64,000 bases of DNA from DATJPR01 sp963752915 (GTDB lineage Bacteria > Bacteroidota > Ignavibacteria > UBA10030 > UBA6906): the NCBI GenBank assembly GCA_963752915.1, contig CAVVZZ010000001.1, positions 78,934-142,933 of the forward strand, written 5' to 3'. The translations under genes were made by a program, and so were the position numbers. Positions within the stretch are counted from its first letter, which is position 1, and every line of letters starts with the position of its first letter. This document shows, one piece after another, positions 16,352-24,694 of the stretch. Under the pieces are notes generated by a model, which did no database searches, was not told where the DNA came from, and worked only from the letters and a program-made list of their open reading frames with translations.

Positions 16352-16450
16352 AAGAAAGAGGGCTGAGGCTTTCAAGAGAGAGGGGAGAGAAACGAGAAGA
16401 CCGGTGGGCATCTGTGTTCTTCCTGCTTCCTACGTCATACTCCCTACTCC
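16352..16450. repeat. Intergenic tract C upstream of rlmN
   Basis: On the minus strand, 16450-16417 reads AGTAGGG, AGTATGA, CGTAGGA, AGCAGGA, AGAACAC: the same degenerate heptamer as tract B, in the same order of a purine part then a pyrimidine-rich part (TCTCGTTTCTCTCCCC). It occupies the region where the rlmN promoter should lie. Confidence 0.6.
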
Positions 16451-16499
16451 ACGCGTCACACCTGCCGGGAATTCGGCACGGCAGCTTATCCATAACATG

Positions 16500-16536
16500 A
16501 AAAGACGGAGGCGATCGTTTGACCGCCGTCCGTCTT
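16500..16536 (-). terminator. Terminator after the lipoprotein gene at 16560
   Basis: Minus strand: AAGACGGACGGCG, ten-base loop, CGCCTCCGTCTT, then TTCATG. Stem of twelve pairs with one bulge. It separates the gene ending at 16560 from tract C and rlmN. Confidence 0.65.
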
Positions 16537-16559
16537 CGGGGGAAAGCCGTTTCCTACGA

Positions 16560-17099
16560 TCAGGAACCGCTTACTTCTGCGTCGATCTGCGTTAGGAGTT
16601 CCACTTTCACTTGGAGTCCGGGCGGGAATCCTGGGTTGATGGAGCCGCCAGCACCCACGTGAACAGTCACCGTCTGACCACTCTGGAGTTGAGTCAATTT
16701 GCCATTTAGAACAATGACCCCCGGAAGGTTTTGCTGAACGAGAGGGGATGTTCCCAAGACAGATTGTGGTGTGTGGAAGTCGTTCCATTTCTGATTTGTG
16801 ACAACGAGAATCGGTGTGTTGTCGATCGAAAACGTGCCGCTGAAGTTTCCGGCAAAGTCGCCTATCGTGCTCACTCGAAGATCATAGACACGACTGGATT
16901 TGATCTTGCCGGCATACGATTGGTCAAAATTGTCGTTCAGCACGATCACTGTATCACGGCTGTAGCCCGCCGAGTTCACAGCAAAGACAGCACTGATGGG
17001 CAAATTCACCGACACGGTAAAAGGATCATTGACGCAGCTGAACCCCATGGTGAGAAGCGCAGCCGTCAACAGGATAAGGACAACCGTCATTTTCTTCAT
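16560..17099 (-). CDS. Putative lipoprotein, unknown function
   Basis: A 179-residue protein starting at 17099, where AGGAG is eight bases upstream. The leader MKKMTVVLILLTAALLTMGFSC looks like a lipoprotein signal with an imperfect lipobox (MGFSC). The mature part is beta-rich and Ser/Thr/Val/Asn-dominated, with repeated strand-like segments (RVYDLRVSTIGDFAGNFSGTFSIDN, GQTVTVHVGAGGSINPGFPPGLQVKVELLTQID), suggesting an immunoglobulin-like or barrel-like fold. It follows the DUF6588-like gene by 37 bases and probably forms an operon with it. No function assigned. Confidence 0.75.
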   Translation of the reverse strand: MKKMTVVLILLTAALLTMGFSCVNDPFTVSVNLPISAVFAVNSAGYSRDTVIVLNDNFDQSYAGKIKSSRVYDLRVSTIGDFAGNFSGTFSIDNTPILVVTNQKWNDFHTPQSVLGTSPLVQQNLPGVIVLNGKLTQLQSGQTVTVHVGAGGSINPGFPPGLQVKVELLTQIDAEVSGS

Positions 17100-17136
17100 G
17101 TGAAGGCTCCTGTTTGATATCGCGGGCGGTTTGAGA

Positions 17137-18054
17137 TCAATTCCCGAATCCGATGCCGCCTGAGAAGACGGTGATCGAACCGAAATTGGCGTCGGCAAAG
17201 AGATGGATCGGCCCGAGTCCAAGATCGAGACCCGCGATGAACCGGAAGTTGTTTGCCCCGTCCATGGATACGTTCACTGAGGGACTTGTGATATCCGTCG
17301 AGGTATACTTCAGATTCATCGAGCTGTTCTCCCACTGGAGTCCGCCATAAAGGGTCATGATGGAGAAGCTTTTGCTGGCCTGCGCGTTGATGGCCATCCC
17401 CTTGAAGTCGATCAAATCACCGAAGGTGAAACTATTGAAGTAGATGCCTGCGGAGAGATCGAGAGGAACCATCGGGAGATACTGGGAGATACTATGCCGG
17501 GCGCCGAGTCCCCACAACGTGATATTCGGAATATTGTCTCCGCTCATTTTGGGGAGCGTGATATAGCGGACAGTAGCCTGAGTCCCGTAAATATTTCCGA
17601 TTGTGAGTTGTGGTACGGCAAGCGGCATGTAGTTCGTGGTGAACAGGCCGTCAGCTACCGCGCTATACGGTCGACCGGTCCTGGAGTCGACGACCTGGGT
17701 GCGTGCCCCTCCGAAAACCGTAGGTGCCTTGAACGTCGCCGGATTGAAGCCAGATGGAGTAGGTGCATCGAAGGTTTTCTGACCATCGGAGACTGCCGCG
17801 GCCATTGCAATAATGTCAAGCCGTAGGTGGAACCCGAACTTCTCAACTTCTGCAGCGTGATAATACCCAGAGTGCATGTCTGCACCAAAGAGATCCGTCA
17901 CTGGTTGGATATACCCAGTGACTGTCGTCATGCTCATTTGTTTGAGATTGTCTTCGAGCTTGGACTGCGAGACCGCAAAGGAGATCCCGACCAACAGAAG
18001 GACCACGAGGGTACCCGCTGCCTTGAGACTCAATCTGTAACGCAAGGTAGGCAT
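17137..18054 (-). CDS. Outer-membrane protein, DUF6588-like
   Basis: Residues 1-30 form a signal peptide (LSLKAAGTLVVLLLVGISFAVSQ). Then SKLEDNLKQMSMTTVTGYIQPVTDLFGADMHSGYYHAAEV leads into a beta-barrel ending SITVFSGGIGFGN. This N-terminal pattern and the closing LGPIHLFADANFGSITVFSGGIGFG strand resemble DUF6588 proteins of Bacteroidota and Ignavibacteria. Start at 18054 is favoured by GGAGGG upstream. Conserved residues such as the PTVFGG segment recur in that family. Role unknown, presumably an outer-membrane component. Confidence 0.75.
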   Translation of the reverse strand: MPTLRYRLSLKAAGTLVVLLLVGISFAVSQSKLEDNLKQMSMTTVTGYIQPVTDLFGADMHSGYYHAAEVEKFGFHLRLDIIAMAAAVSDGQKTFDAPTPSGFNPATFKAPTVFGGARTQVVDSRTGRPYSAVADGLFTTNYMPLAVPQLTIGNIYGTQATVRYITLPKMSGDNIPNITLWGLGARHSISQYLPMVPLDLSAGIYFNSFTFGDLIDFKGMAINAQASKSFSIMTLYGGLQWENSSMNLKYTSTDITSPSVNVSMDGANNFRFIAGLDLGLGPIHLFADANFGSITVFSGGIGFGN

Positions 18055-18373
18055 TAGCCCTCCGTAGAGATAACGTGTCTGTACAATTCGTAAGAAATTT
18101 GTCATCAGTAAATTGCTGAATACAAATGCGGAGAATAGTACAGAAAAGAACTGAGATGGGTTGTGCCGTAGGTCACACGATACGCACGAAGAAGGGTGAC
18201 AAGAACCTGAGGAGGAGTTACAGACTAGATAAGAAGAACAAACGTGAGGTGAAATATCACAATTGCAAAATCACGTGATATTCCTCGCGTGGGTCTATAG
18301 GAAGAAGCGTGTCAAGCTGAAAGAACTGTAATGCGGGACTCGCCAGGTCCAGAATATCGATGAGCGTTTGAGA
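18055..18373. other. Non-coding stretch with an imperfect hairpin
   Basis: No convincing gene in 18055-18569. GAGG-TGA-AATATCAC (18246-18260) pairs with GTGATATTCCTC (18275-18286) apart from a three-base bulge; no T run follows. The rest is A/G-rich spacer. The tRNA-like element lies just beyond, at 18374-18446. Confidence 0.4.
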
Positions 18374-18446
18374 GTCGGCGGTAGGATTCGAACCTACTTG
18401 AAGACGAGATCTTGCGCGACCCCGGCCTCCCACTGGCTCCGCCGAC
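18374..18446 (-). tRNA. tRNA-like cloverleaf, probably a tRNA relic or non-canonical tRNA
   Basis: On the minus strand, a 73-base segment opens GTCGGCG and closes CGCCGAC (seven perfect acceptor pairs). It has a perfect T arm, GTAGG-TTCGAAT-CCTAC, and a D-like arm GCC-AGTGGGA-GGC. The anticodon arm is wrong: the best fold is a six-pair stem (CGGGGT/ATCTCG, two G-T pairs) with an eight-base loop CGCGCAAG lacking U33. No CCA is encoded (TCTC follows). No amino acid can be assigned. I treat it as a decayed or unusual tRNA rather than a working gene. Confidence 0.4.
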
Positions 18447-18569
18447 ATGTATTGATGAACTATGTTCAATATACGGAGTTTCACCGGGATTGCAGTGGCG
18501 ACCGTCACGCAACCACAAGGGATCCACATCGAACGATGACATGTGAGTCTGGCTCACGAGTCTGACCGC

Positions 18570-20045
18570 CTAGCCCCCTATCGCCTTGAAATCTATGTAC
18601 CCCTTCTCTGCATCGGTGTGAATCAGCTGTACCTTGAGCCGATGGCCGACATCCAATCCTGGCGGAGGATTCATGAGCTTCCCTTCGACCGGATACTGCA
18701 TCAGCCGCACCCAGGTGCCCTTGTCCGCGGCTCCGGTGACCAACGCGTCGAACTTCTCGCCAATCCTCGATTCCAGAAGAAGCGCGGCAGAGGACTTCTC
18801 CACCTGGCGCTCGACTTTCTTTGCCGCGTCTTCCTGATCAGTGCAGTGCTTCGCCAAAGTCTCCAGCTCTGCACGCTCATACGGAACAGTACCTGCAGCC
18901 ATTGCCGCTTTCAATATCCGGTGCGTGATGAGATCCGGAAATCGGCGATTCGGCGCAGTAGAGTGAGAATAGTCGCGCACCGCGAGACCAAAATGCCCGA
19001 TCGGCTCCCCGCCGGGATATTCGACCACATACTCCCCGGGACCGAGGAGTTTGATAACGCTGAGCGAGAGGTCGGGAAAGTTCGCCGGATCAGCGGCGCG
19101 AGAGGAAACCAGAAATTCGTTCAACACCTTCGAGTCCGGGTCCGACGGCAGACGCGACCCGTGATCGCGCGCGAGCTCGACAATCCGATCCCATCGCTTC
19201 GGGGTGCGCACGACTCGCCTGAGCGAGGGAAATCCTTTTGCGCTGAGATATTGCGCGCTTACCCCGTTCGCCGAGATCATGAAATCTTCGATGATGTCTT
19301 TGGCGCTATTTCGCGTCTCCGGAACGAGTTCCTTGATGGCGTCCCCTTCAAACACTGTCCGCGATTGGATCGTCTCAAGATCGAGAGCTCCATGCTGATG
19401 ACGAATTGCTTTCATCGCTTTCGCGACGGAATATTGACGTTGGATGTTCTCGCCGAGGCCCGGCACCTCCGATACGGCCGGCGGCATCGGCCCTTTCCCT
19501 TCCAACCAGGCGGCCACGCTGTCATACGCGAGCTTGGCACGGTTGAGCACGATGGCGCGATACACTTCCGATGACTGCACGGATCCGTCTTCCGCAGTCA
19601 CCATATCAAAAACGATTGCGACGCGGTCGGCGCCGAAATTGAGCGATGTGAGATCGGTGGAAAGCCGTTCAGGAAGCATCGGGAAGATCACGGCCGGAGT
19701 ATAGACCGACGTGGTGTTGTATTTCGCATGGTCGTCGATCGCCGAACCCCGTTTCACGAGCACATCGACGTCTGCCACAGCAACCAGAATTCGTATTGCT
19801 CCTCCGGGTGCGGGCAGTGCAACAGAAAGCTGATCAAGATCCAGCGAATCATCATTGTCGATCGAGCACCAGAGCACGTCCCGGAGATCCCGGAGCGATG
19901 CTTCCGGTGGTGTGCCAGCAGCGGTGATCCCATCGAGCTCTGATAGCGCCTGGCGAGAAAAATCCGGCAGAAGGCCGCGCTCCTCCATTACCCGACGGGC
20001 AATCGACTGGAGTTCAATCCGGTGTTGCTTCTCAGTACTGGGCAT
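18570..20045 (-). CDS. RNB-domain 3'-5' exoribonuclease (RNase II/R family)
   Basis: A 491-residue RNB protein. WCSIDNDDSLDLDQLSVALP carries the Mg-binding Asp cluster, followed by ILVAVADVDVLVKRGSAIDDHA, PMLPERLSTDLTSLNFGADRVAIVFDM, and the late HYSHSTAPNRRFPDL-type segment (RDYSHSTAPNRRFPDLITHR) that marks the RNA channel. A degenerate S1 domain ends the chain. The N-terminal cold-shock domains of RNase R are missing, which matches the compact RNB proteins of some Bacteroidota and cyanobacteria. Start at 20045 has GAGG upstream. Involved in RNA turnover. Confidence 0.93.
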   Translation of the reverse strand: MPSTEKQHRIELQSIARRVMEERGLLPDFSRQALSELDGITAAGTPPEASLRDLRDVLWCSIDNDDSLDLDQLSVALPAPGGAIRILVAVADVDVLVKRGSAIDDHAKYNTTSVYTPAVIFPMLPERLSTDLTSLNFGADRVAIVFDMVTAEDGSVQSSEVYRAIVLNRAKLAYDSVAAWLEGKGPMPPAVSEVPGLGENIQRQYSVAKAMKAIRHQHGALDLETIQSRTVFEGDAIKELVPETRNSAKDIIEDFMISANGVSAQYLSAKGFPSLRRVVRTPKRWDRIVELARDHGSRLPSDPDSKVLNEFLVSSRAADPANFPDLSLSVIKLLGPGEYVVEYPGGEPIGHFGLAVRDYSHSTAPNRRFPDLITHRILKAAMAAGTVPYERAELETLAKHCTDQEDAAKKVERQVEKSSAALLLESRIGEKFDALVTGAADKGTWVRLMQYPVEGKLMNPPPGLDVGHRLKVQLIHTDAEKGYIDFKAIGG

Positions 20046-20142
20046 GCTGGATATCCTCTTCGAGAAGAATGATCTCCAATGTAGCAAAGAAGCTCACGTG
20101 CAGCAAGCCAGAGGAATTCCGGCCACCATGCCTTGAACATAC

Positions 20143-20175
20143 AAAAGCGAAGCCCGGATGATCTCCGGGCCTCGC
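20143..20175 (-). terminator. Terminator of the tricorn-like gene
   Basis: Minus strand: GCGAGGCCCGGA, five-base loop, TCCGGGCTTCGC, then TTTTGT. One mismatch in a twelve-pair stem. It lies 40 bases beyond the stop at 20216. Confidence 0.8.
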
Positions 20176-20215
20176 TGCGAAGCATTCGCTCCATACCGCG
20201 CGCGTGATGCCATCC

Positions 20216-23200
20216 TCACTTCTTCATCAACTCCGTCACTGCCGCTTCGATCTGTTGGTCGCGCCCGGTTGTCATAATGTCCGGCGTGTTCTTTACCTTG
20301 ATGTCCGGCTCCAGCTGGTTGTTTTCACAGAACTTGCCGTCCGGGGTCCGCCAGCCGCCCATCGGTATTCCGAATACCAGCGTTGGATCGATCTGCGATT
20401 CCCACCAGACAAACGTGCCCGTTCCCGGAACAGGCATCCCGAGGGTCTTTCCCACACCCTTCAGCTTGTAGGCCACGGGGAAGAGGTGCGCATCAGAGTA
20501 ATTGCTTTCGCCGATCAGCACGATTGATGGCTTCGTCCATTTGTCATAGGGCTCCGACCCGACATATTGTCCGTGCGGAATGATATCAAAGTACTTCTTC
20601 CCGCTCAGGAAGTCGGACAACTGCTCGTGGATGTTGCCGCCGCCGTTGAACCGGGTGTCGACGATGAGCGCTTTCTTCCCGATGTTCCGGCCGAGCGCCT
20701 CTTCGAACACCGTCCGCATGCTTGCGTCGTTCATCGCGCGAACATGGACATACCCGATCGTACCACCGGAGAGGTTTTCGACTTCCTCGCGCCGGTTCTT
20801 CACCCACCGATTGTAGAGGAGCTCTCCCAAACCCCCTGCGGAAATCGGTTTGACGGTCTCTTCCCAGCGGGTATCCGACGATGGATCGTACACGGAAAGC
20901 AACGTGAGCTTTCCATTCTTCCTGTTCAGCAGCTGATAGAAGTCCATTGCCTCGGTCAGCGGTTGGCCGTCGATCTGTTCAAGGATATCCCCGGCCTTGA
21001 TCTTCGAGCCGGCCTTGTCGAGCGGGCCGCCCTCGACGACTTCGGCAATCTTCACCCCGGCGCCTGTATAGGAGAAGTCATAGAGTACACCAAGCTCCGC
21101 TGTTTCATCGGAGTTCGGCCGGTTGCTGGAATAACGACAGCCCGTATGGGAAGCATTGGCCTCGCCGAGCATCTCGCTTAACATCTCGGCAAAGTCATAG
21201 CTGTTGTTGATATAGGGGAGGAATTTCTTGTAATCGTGATAATAATAGTCCCAGTCTACTCCCTGGAGATCGGCAACATAAAACTTCTCTTTGAACTGCC
21301 TCCAGGCATGGTCGAAAATGTAATTCCTTTCATCAGCCTGTTTCAACACCATCTCTCCCCCGGTTTTCACCGGTTCCGATTTCGCGGTCTCAACATCGAC
21401 CTTCGTCGCTTTGCCATCGGCAAGCAGGAAGAGGAATTTCCCGTCCGGCGATAGCTCCATGCTCGCCCTGTCGGCTCCAAGCTTCGCAAAGAGCTTCGTT
21501 TCCTTCGTCCGCAGCTCCGTCACCCAAAGGTCGTTTCCTTTGTCGAAGACTGTGAGGTAGAACAGCTTTTCGCCGTCCTTTGAAAGCACCCAGTCGTTCG
21601 CCGGCGACGTATGAGTCGTGAGTTTGGCCTTCCGCTCCGTGAGGTTCGTCCAATCGATCACGACGTCCTTCTTTGCGGTGTCAGCCGCCGCAGCCGCTTC
21701 CTTCCCCTTCTTCTCTCCCTTCGCTTTTTCATCGGCTTCCTTCTTTGCCTTCTCTTCCTGTTCCTTCACGAGGGCAAAATCCTCCTTTGACAGCTTGAAG
21801 CGGTCGAAGGCCGCCTTCGTAAAGAACATCCCGAAAACGTCGCCGCTGAAGAGGTCCCCTCCCTGCTGGCGTGTTCCCTGTCGGTCCGAACCCCAGATCA
21901 TCATCTTGCCATCGAGCACCCATTTCGGGCTGACATTGTCGTAACCGCTCAATGTGAGATTATGAAGCTCTTCCTTTCCGTCAGAAGAAATCAGTCCGAT
22001 CTCCGGCGTAAAAACTCGTTCGGGGTATCCGAATTGCACGAGGAACCATTTCCCGTCCGGCGACCACTGGTAGTATTGATCTCCATCGGCGTAGGAATAA
22101 TTTTTGTCGGCCGGAAGGATTGTCCGGGTCTCCTTTGTCGCAAGGTTGATGACCTTGAGCGTAACACGGTTCTCCAGATACGCGACTTCTTTGCCGTCGG
22201 GTGAATATTCGGGCTGATATTCTTCGGCCTTCGTGGCGATGACAGGTTCTTCTTTGAGAACAGTCGACGCGTAAAAGTACGGCTCTTCTTTCCTCACGAT
22301 CGACGTGCGATAGACGTCCCAGTTGCTGTCCTTCTCTGCCGCGTACACCAGCGAGCGACCGTCGGGACTGAACCTGACGCTCCGTTCCTGCCAGGGGGTG
22401 TTGGTGATCCGTTTCGTAATGCCGCCTTCCATGCTCGACACGAAAATCTCTCCGTGAAACACATAGGCGAATTCTTTCCCGTTGGGAGACAGCTTGGCTT
22501 CCGTGAAGCCTTCATTGACAGGGACGATCTTGTCCAGCGTTGTTCTTCCGTCCACGTCCACACGGACCGACACTTTGCGCGGCTCCGCTCCGGGTTGCAT
22601 CGTGTAGATCTCGCCGTCATAATCGAAACACAGCGTGTTGTTCTTTGCACGAGTAAGAAACCGGACTGGATTCTTGCTGAAATGCGTCACCGCCGCAGAT
22701 GTCGTCGGATTGGAGAGCGAGCTCTTCAACACGTTGAACGACCCGCTTTGTTCGCTCAGATAGTAGAATTCATTGTCGTTGGCGTCGAAGACCGGATTGC
22801 GGTCCTCACCGGCAAACTGCGTCAATTGGGTGTACTGCTTCGTCTTGAAGTCGTAGACCCAGACATCGCGCGTAACCGAAGAGGTATGGTGCTTGCGCCA
22901 GTCGCTTTCGTAGCCCTTGATGTCGTGATAGATCAACTTGTCGCCGGTAGAACTTACCGTGGCGTCCAGTGCCGGGACAGGGAGCACCAGGGAGACGCGC
23001 CCTCCCGAAACGGGGACACTATAGAGTTGCGTCATTAAGCCGATCGGGAACTGTACGTTCGTTGCCAGCTCCTGCCGGTACGCGGAAAAGAGAACGGCGT
23101 TGTCGTCCGCTGTGAAACTGCTCGGGATCTCACGCGCTGAATGGAAGGTGAGACGTTTTGCTTCCCCTCCGCTCGACGGCATGACGAAAACGTCGAAGTT

Positions 23201-23461
23201 TCCGTAGCGATCTGACGCGAATGCGATATGCTTTCCGTCGTGACTCCAGACCGGCGCGAATTCGTAGGAATCGCTGATCGTGAGCGGTACTGCAGTGCCG
23301 CCGGCCGACGGCACAGAATAAATGTCCCCTTTGTATTCAAAGAGGATTGTCGAGCCATCGGGGGAAATCGCCGGATAGCGAAGCCAGAGCGGGTTCTCCT
23401 GCCCGAATGCGAACGTAGAGACGAGAACGAGGACGACAACGAAAAGCAGAAATAGACGCAT
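20216..23461 (-). CDS. Tricorn-like S41 protease, exported
   Basis: An 1,081-residue protein with a signal peptide (LFLLFVVVLVLVSTFAFGQ). TolB/WD-like propeller repeats fill about residues 20-560 (AISPDGSTILFEYKGDIYS, FSPDGRSLVYAAEKDSNWDVYR, WSPDGKWFLVQFG). A Lys/Glu-rich linker near 590 follows, then a second propeller, a PDZ domain (GVLYDFSYTGAGVKIAEVVEGGPLDKAG) and the S41 catalytic domain with DTRFNGGGNIHEQLS and GESNYSDAHLFPVAYKLKG, where the Ser is the likely nucleophile. The order matches tricorn protease. AAGGAG precedes the ATG at 23461. Such exported forms degrade peptides in the envelope. Confidence 0.93.
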   Translation of the reverse strand: MRLFLLFVVVLVLVSTFAFGQENPLWLRYPAISPDGSTILFEYKGDIYSVPSAGGTAVPLTISDSYEFAPVWSHDGKHIAFASDRYGNFDVFVMPSSGGEAKRLTFHSAREIPSSFTADDNAVLFSAYRQELATNVQFPIGLMTQLYSVPVSGGRVSLVLPVPALDATVSSTGDKLIYHDIKGYESDWRKHHTSSVTRDVWVYDFKTKQYTQLTQFAGEDRNPVFDANDNEFYYLSEQSGSFNVLKSSLSNPTTSAAVTHFSKNPVRFLTRAKNNTLCFDYDGEIYTMQPGAEPRKVSVRVDVDGRTTLDKIVPVNEGFTEAKLSPNGKEFAYVFHGEIFVSSMEGGITKRITNTPWQERSVRFSPDGRSLVYAAEKDSNWDVYRTSIVRKEEPYFYASTVLKEEPVIATKAEEYQPEYSPDGKEVAYLENRVTLKVINLATKETRTILPADKNYSYADGDQYYQWSPDGKWFLVQFGYPERVFTPEIGLISSDGKEELHNLTLSGYDNVSPKWVLDGKMMIWGSDRQGTRQQGGDLFSGDVFGMFFTKAAFDRFKLSKEDFALVKEQEEKAKKEADEKAKGEKKGKEAAAAADTAKKDVVIDWTNLTERKAKLTTHTSPANDWVLSKDGEKLFYLTVFDKGNDLWVTELRTKETKLFAKLGADRASMELSPDGKFLFLLADGKATKVDVETAKSEPVKTGGEMVLKQADERNYIFDHAWRQFKEKFYVADLQGVDWDYYYHDYKKFLPYINNSYDFAEMLSEMLGEANASHTGCRYSSNRPNSDETAELGVLYDFSYTGAGVKIAEVVEGGPLDKAGSKIKAGDILEQIDGQPLTEAMDFYQLLNRKNGKLTLLSVYDPSSDTRWEETVKPISAGGLGELLYNRWVKNRREEVENLSGGTIGYVHVRAMNDASMRTVFEEALGRNIGKKALIVDTRFNGGGNIHEQLSDFLSGKKYFDIIPHGQYVGSEPYDKWTKPSIVLIGESNYSDAHLFPVAYKLKGVGKTLGMPVPGTGTFVWWESQIDPTLVFGIPMGGWRTPDGKFCENNQLEPDIKVKNTPDIMTTGRDQQIEAAVTELMKK

Positions 23462-23605
23462 GGTAGGGTCTCCTTTGAAACTCTTGGTCAAGCGGGGTGC
23501 ATCAATGGTGATTGATGGAAGACAGCATTGTGGGACTGGTAACATTCTGTATACGAAGGGCGCCTTCGAAGGTTGCCTTGCCCTCCTCTGTATCCTGCAT
23601 GCCGC

Positions 23606-24694
23606 CTACGACGTGCTGCGTACCCGAGTGACCTTCCCCGACGGCTGCTCGTGTGTCATGCAATGCAGCGTCCCGAGCCCCCAGACGAGATCTACGGCGT
23701 GAATCCCAATCACTGGTCTGTCAGGAATCAATTCTGAGAGGATGCCGAGGGCAATCCGATCCTTCGGATCATTGAACGTGGGGACAAGCACGGCGGCATT
23801 CGCAATATAGAAGTTCGCATAGCTCGCCGGAAGCCGCAGCCCATCGAAAAGCAGCGGAGAAGGCATCGGCAAATCAACAACCTCCGGTCGCTTCCCGTTT
23901 TCGAGATGCGAGGCGAGAAGGCGTTCCTTGTTTTCCCGGAGGATCCCGTAGTTGGGGTCACGCTCGTTTGTTTCCGAGCAGAGAACGATCGTCTGGCGAT
24001 TGACGAACCGGCAAAGATCATCCACATGCCCGTGTGTATCGTCCCCCGCGATCCCCCTCCCCAACCAGATCACATTTGTCACTCCGAGCCAGGTCCTAAA
24101 CACCGCCTCCATATCCGCTCGTGTGAACCCGGGGTTCCGCACCTGCACTGTCTGATCGAGCAGGCACTCCTCCGTGGTCAAAAGGGTACCGGTGCCGTTA
24201 CTGTCGATCGCCCCCCCTTCCAGGACCACCGGCACATTGTTGAGCTGGGGTGAGCAATGCGGAACACCGATCGCCTTTGCAACACGGACGTGCGTTTTTA
24301 CATCGTTCTTCCAGTCGGGATACTTTGCCCACCCGTTGAACCGGAAGTTGAGAACAACCAAATCCTGGTTACTGTCATTGCAGGTGACGAACATCGGGCC
24401 GGAATCACGGGTCCACCCGCGATCGGTGCGGAAATAAAAGAACTGCACGTTCTGCAAGTCGACCCCCGCTCTTCGCAGCACACGCTCTGCGGCAATGCGG
24501 CGAGCACGATCCCGGAGTAGGATTCGAACAACCTCGCCTTCGACGATCTTTTTCACGATTTCGCTGTACACCCAGGGGATCGGCGCAAATCTCCCCGGCC
24601 AGTCGGAGGTGTTCTCCGGCCAGCCGAGCCATGTTGCTTCGTGCGGTTCCCATTCCGCTGCCCGGCGAAAGTTTTTCAGAGTTGCGGTTGTCAT
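23606..24694 (-). CDS. aguA: Agmatine deiminase
   Basis: A 362-residue peptidyl-arginine-deiminase-like enzyme converting agmatine to N-carbamoylputrescine. Evidence: the N-terminal EWEPHEATWLGWPEN, the RGWTRDSGPMFVTC segment, NNVPVVLEGGAIDSNGTGTLLTTEECLL, the GDDTHGHVDDLCRFV motif with acidic and His catalytic residues, and the terminal WGLGTLHCMTHEQP, in which Cys is the nucleophile. Its ATG overlaps the aguB stop by four bases, forming a two-gene polyamine unit. All catalytic positions are present. Confidence 0.95.
   Translation of the reverse strand: MTTATLKNFRRAAEWEPHEATWLGWPENTSDWPGRFAPIPWVYSEIVKKIVEGEVVRILLRDRARRIAAERVLRRAGVDLQNVQFFYFRTDRGWTRDSGPMFVTCNDSNQDLVVLNFRFNGWAKYPDWKNDVKTHVRVAKAIGVPHCSPQLNNVPVVLEGGAIDSNGTGTLLTTEECLLDQTVQVRNPGFTRADMEAVFRTWLGVTNVIWLGRGIAGDDTHGHVDDLCRFVNRQTIVLCSETNERDPNYGILRENKERLLASHLENGKRPEVVDLPMPSPLLFDGLRLPASYANFYIANAAVLVPTFNDPKDRIALGILSELIPDRPVIGIHAVDLVWGLGTLHCMTHEQPSGKVTRVRSTS

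Noticed and set aside
7083..16450. CRISPR-like interpretation of the heptamer tracts
   Set aside because: Units are seven bases with no unique spacers, degenerate, and no cas gene is near.
18543..19574. 343-residue plus-strand frame opposite the RNB gene
   Set aside because: Overlaps conserved RNB motifs on the other strand; no domain.
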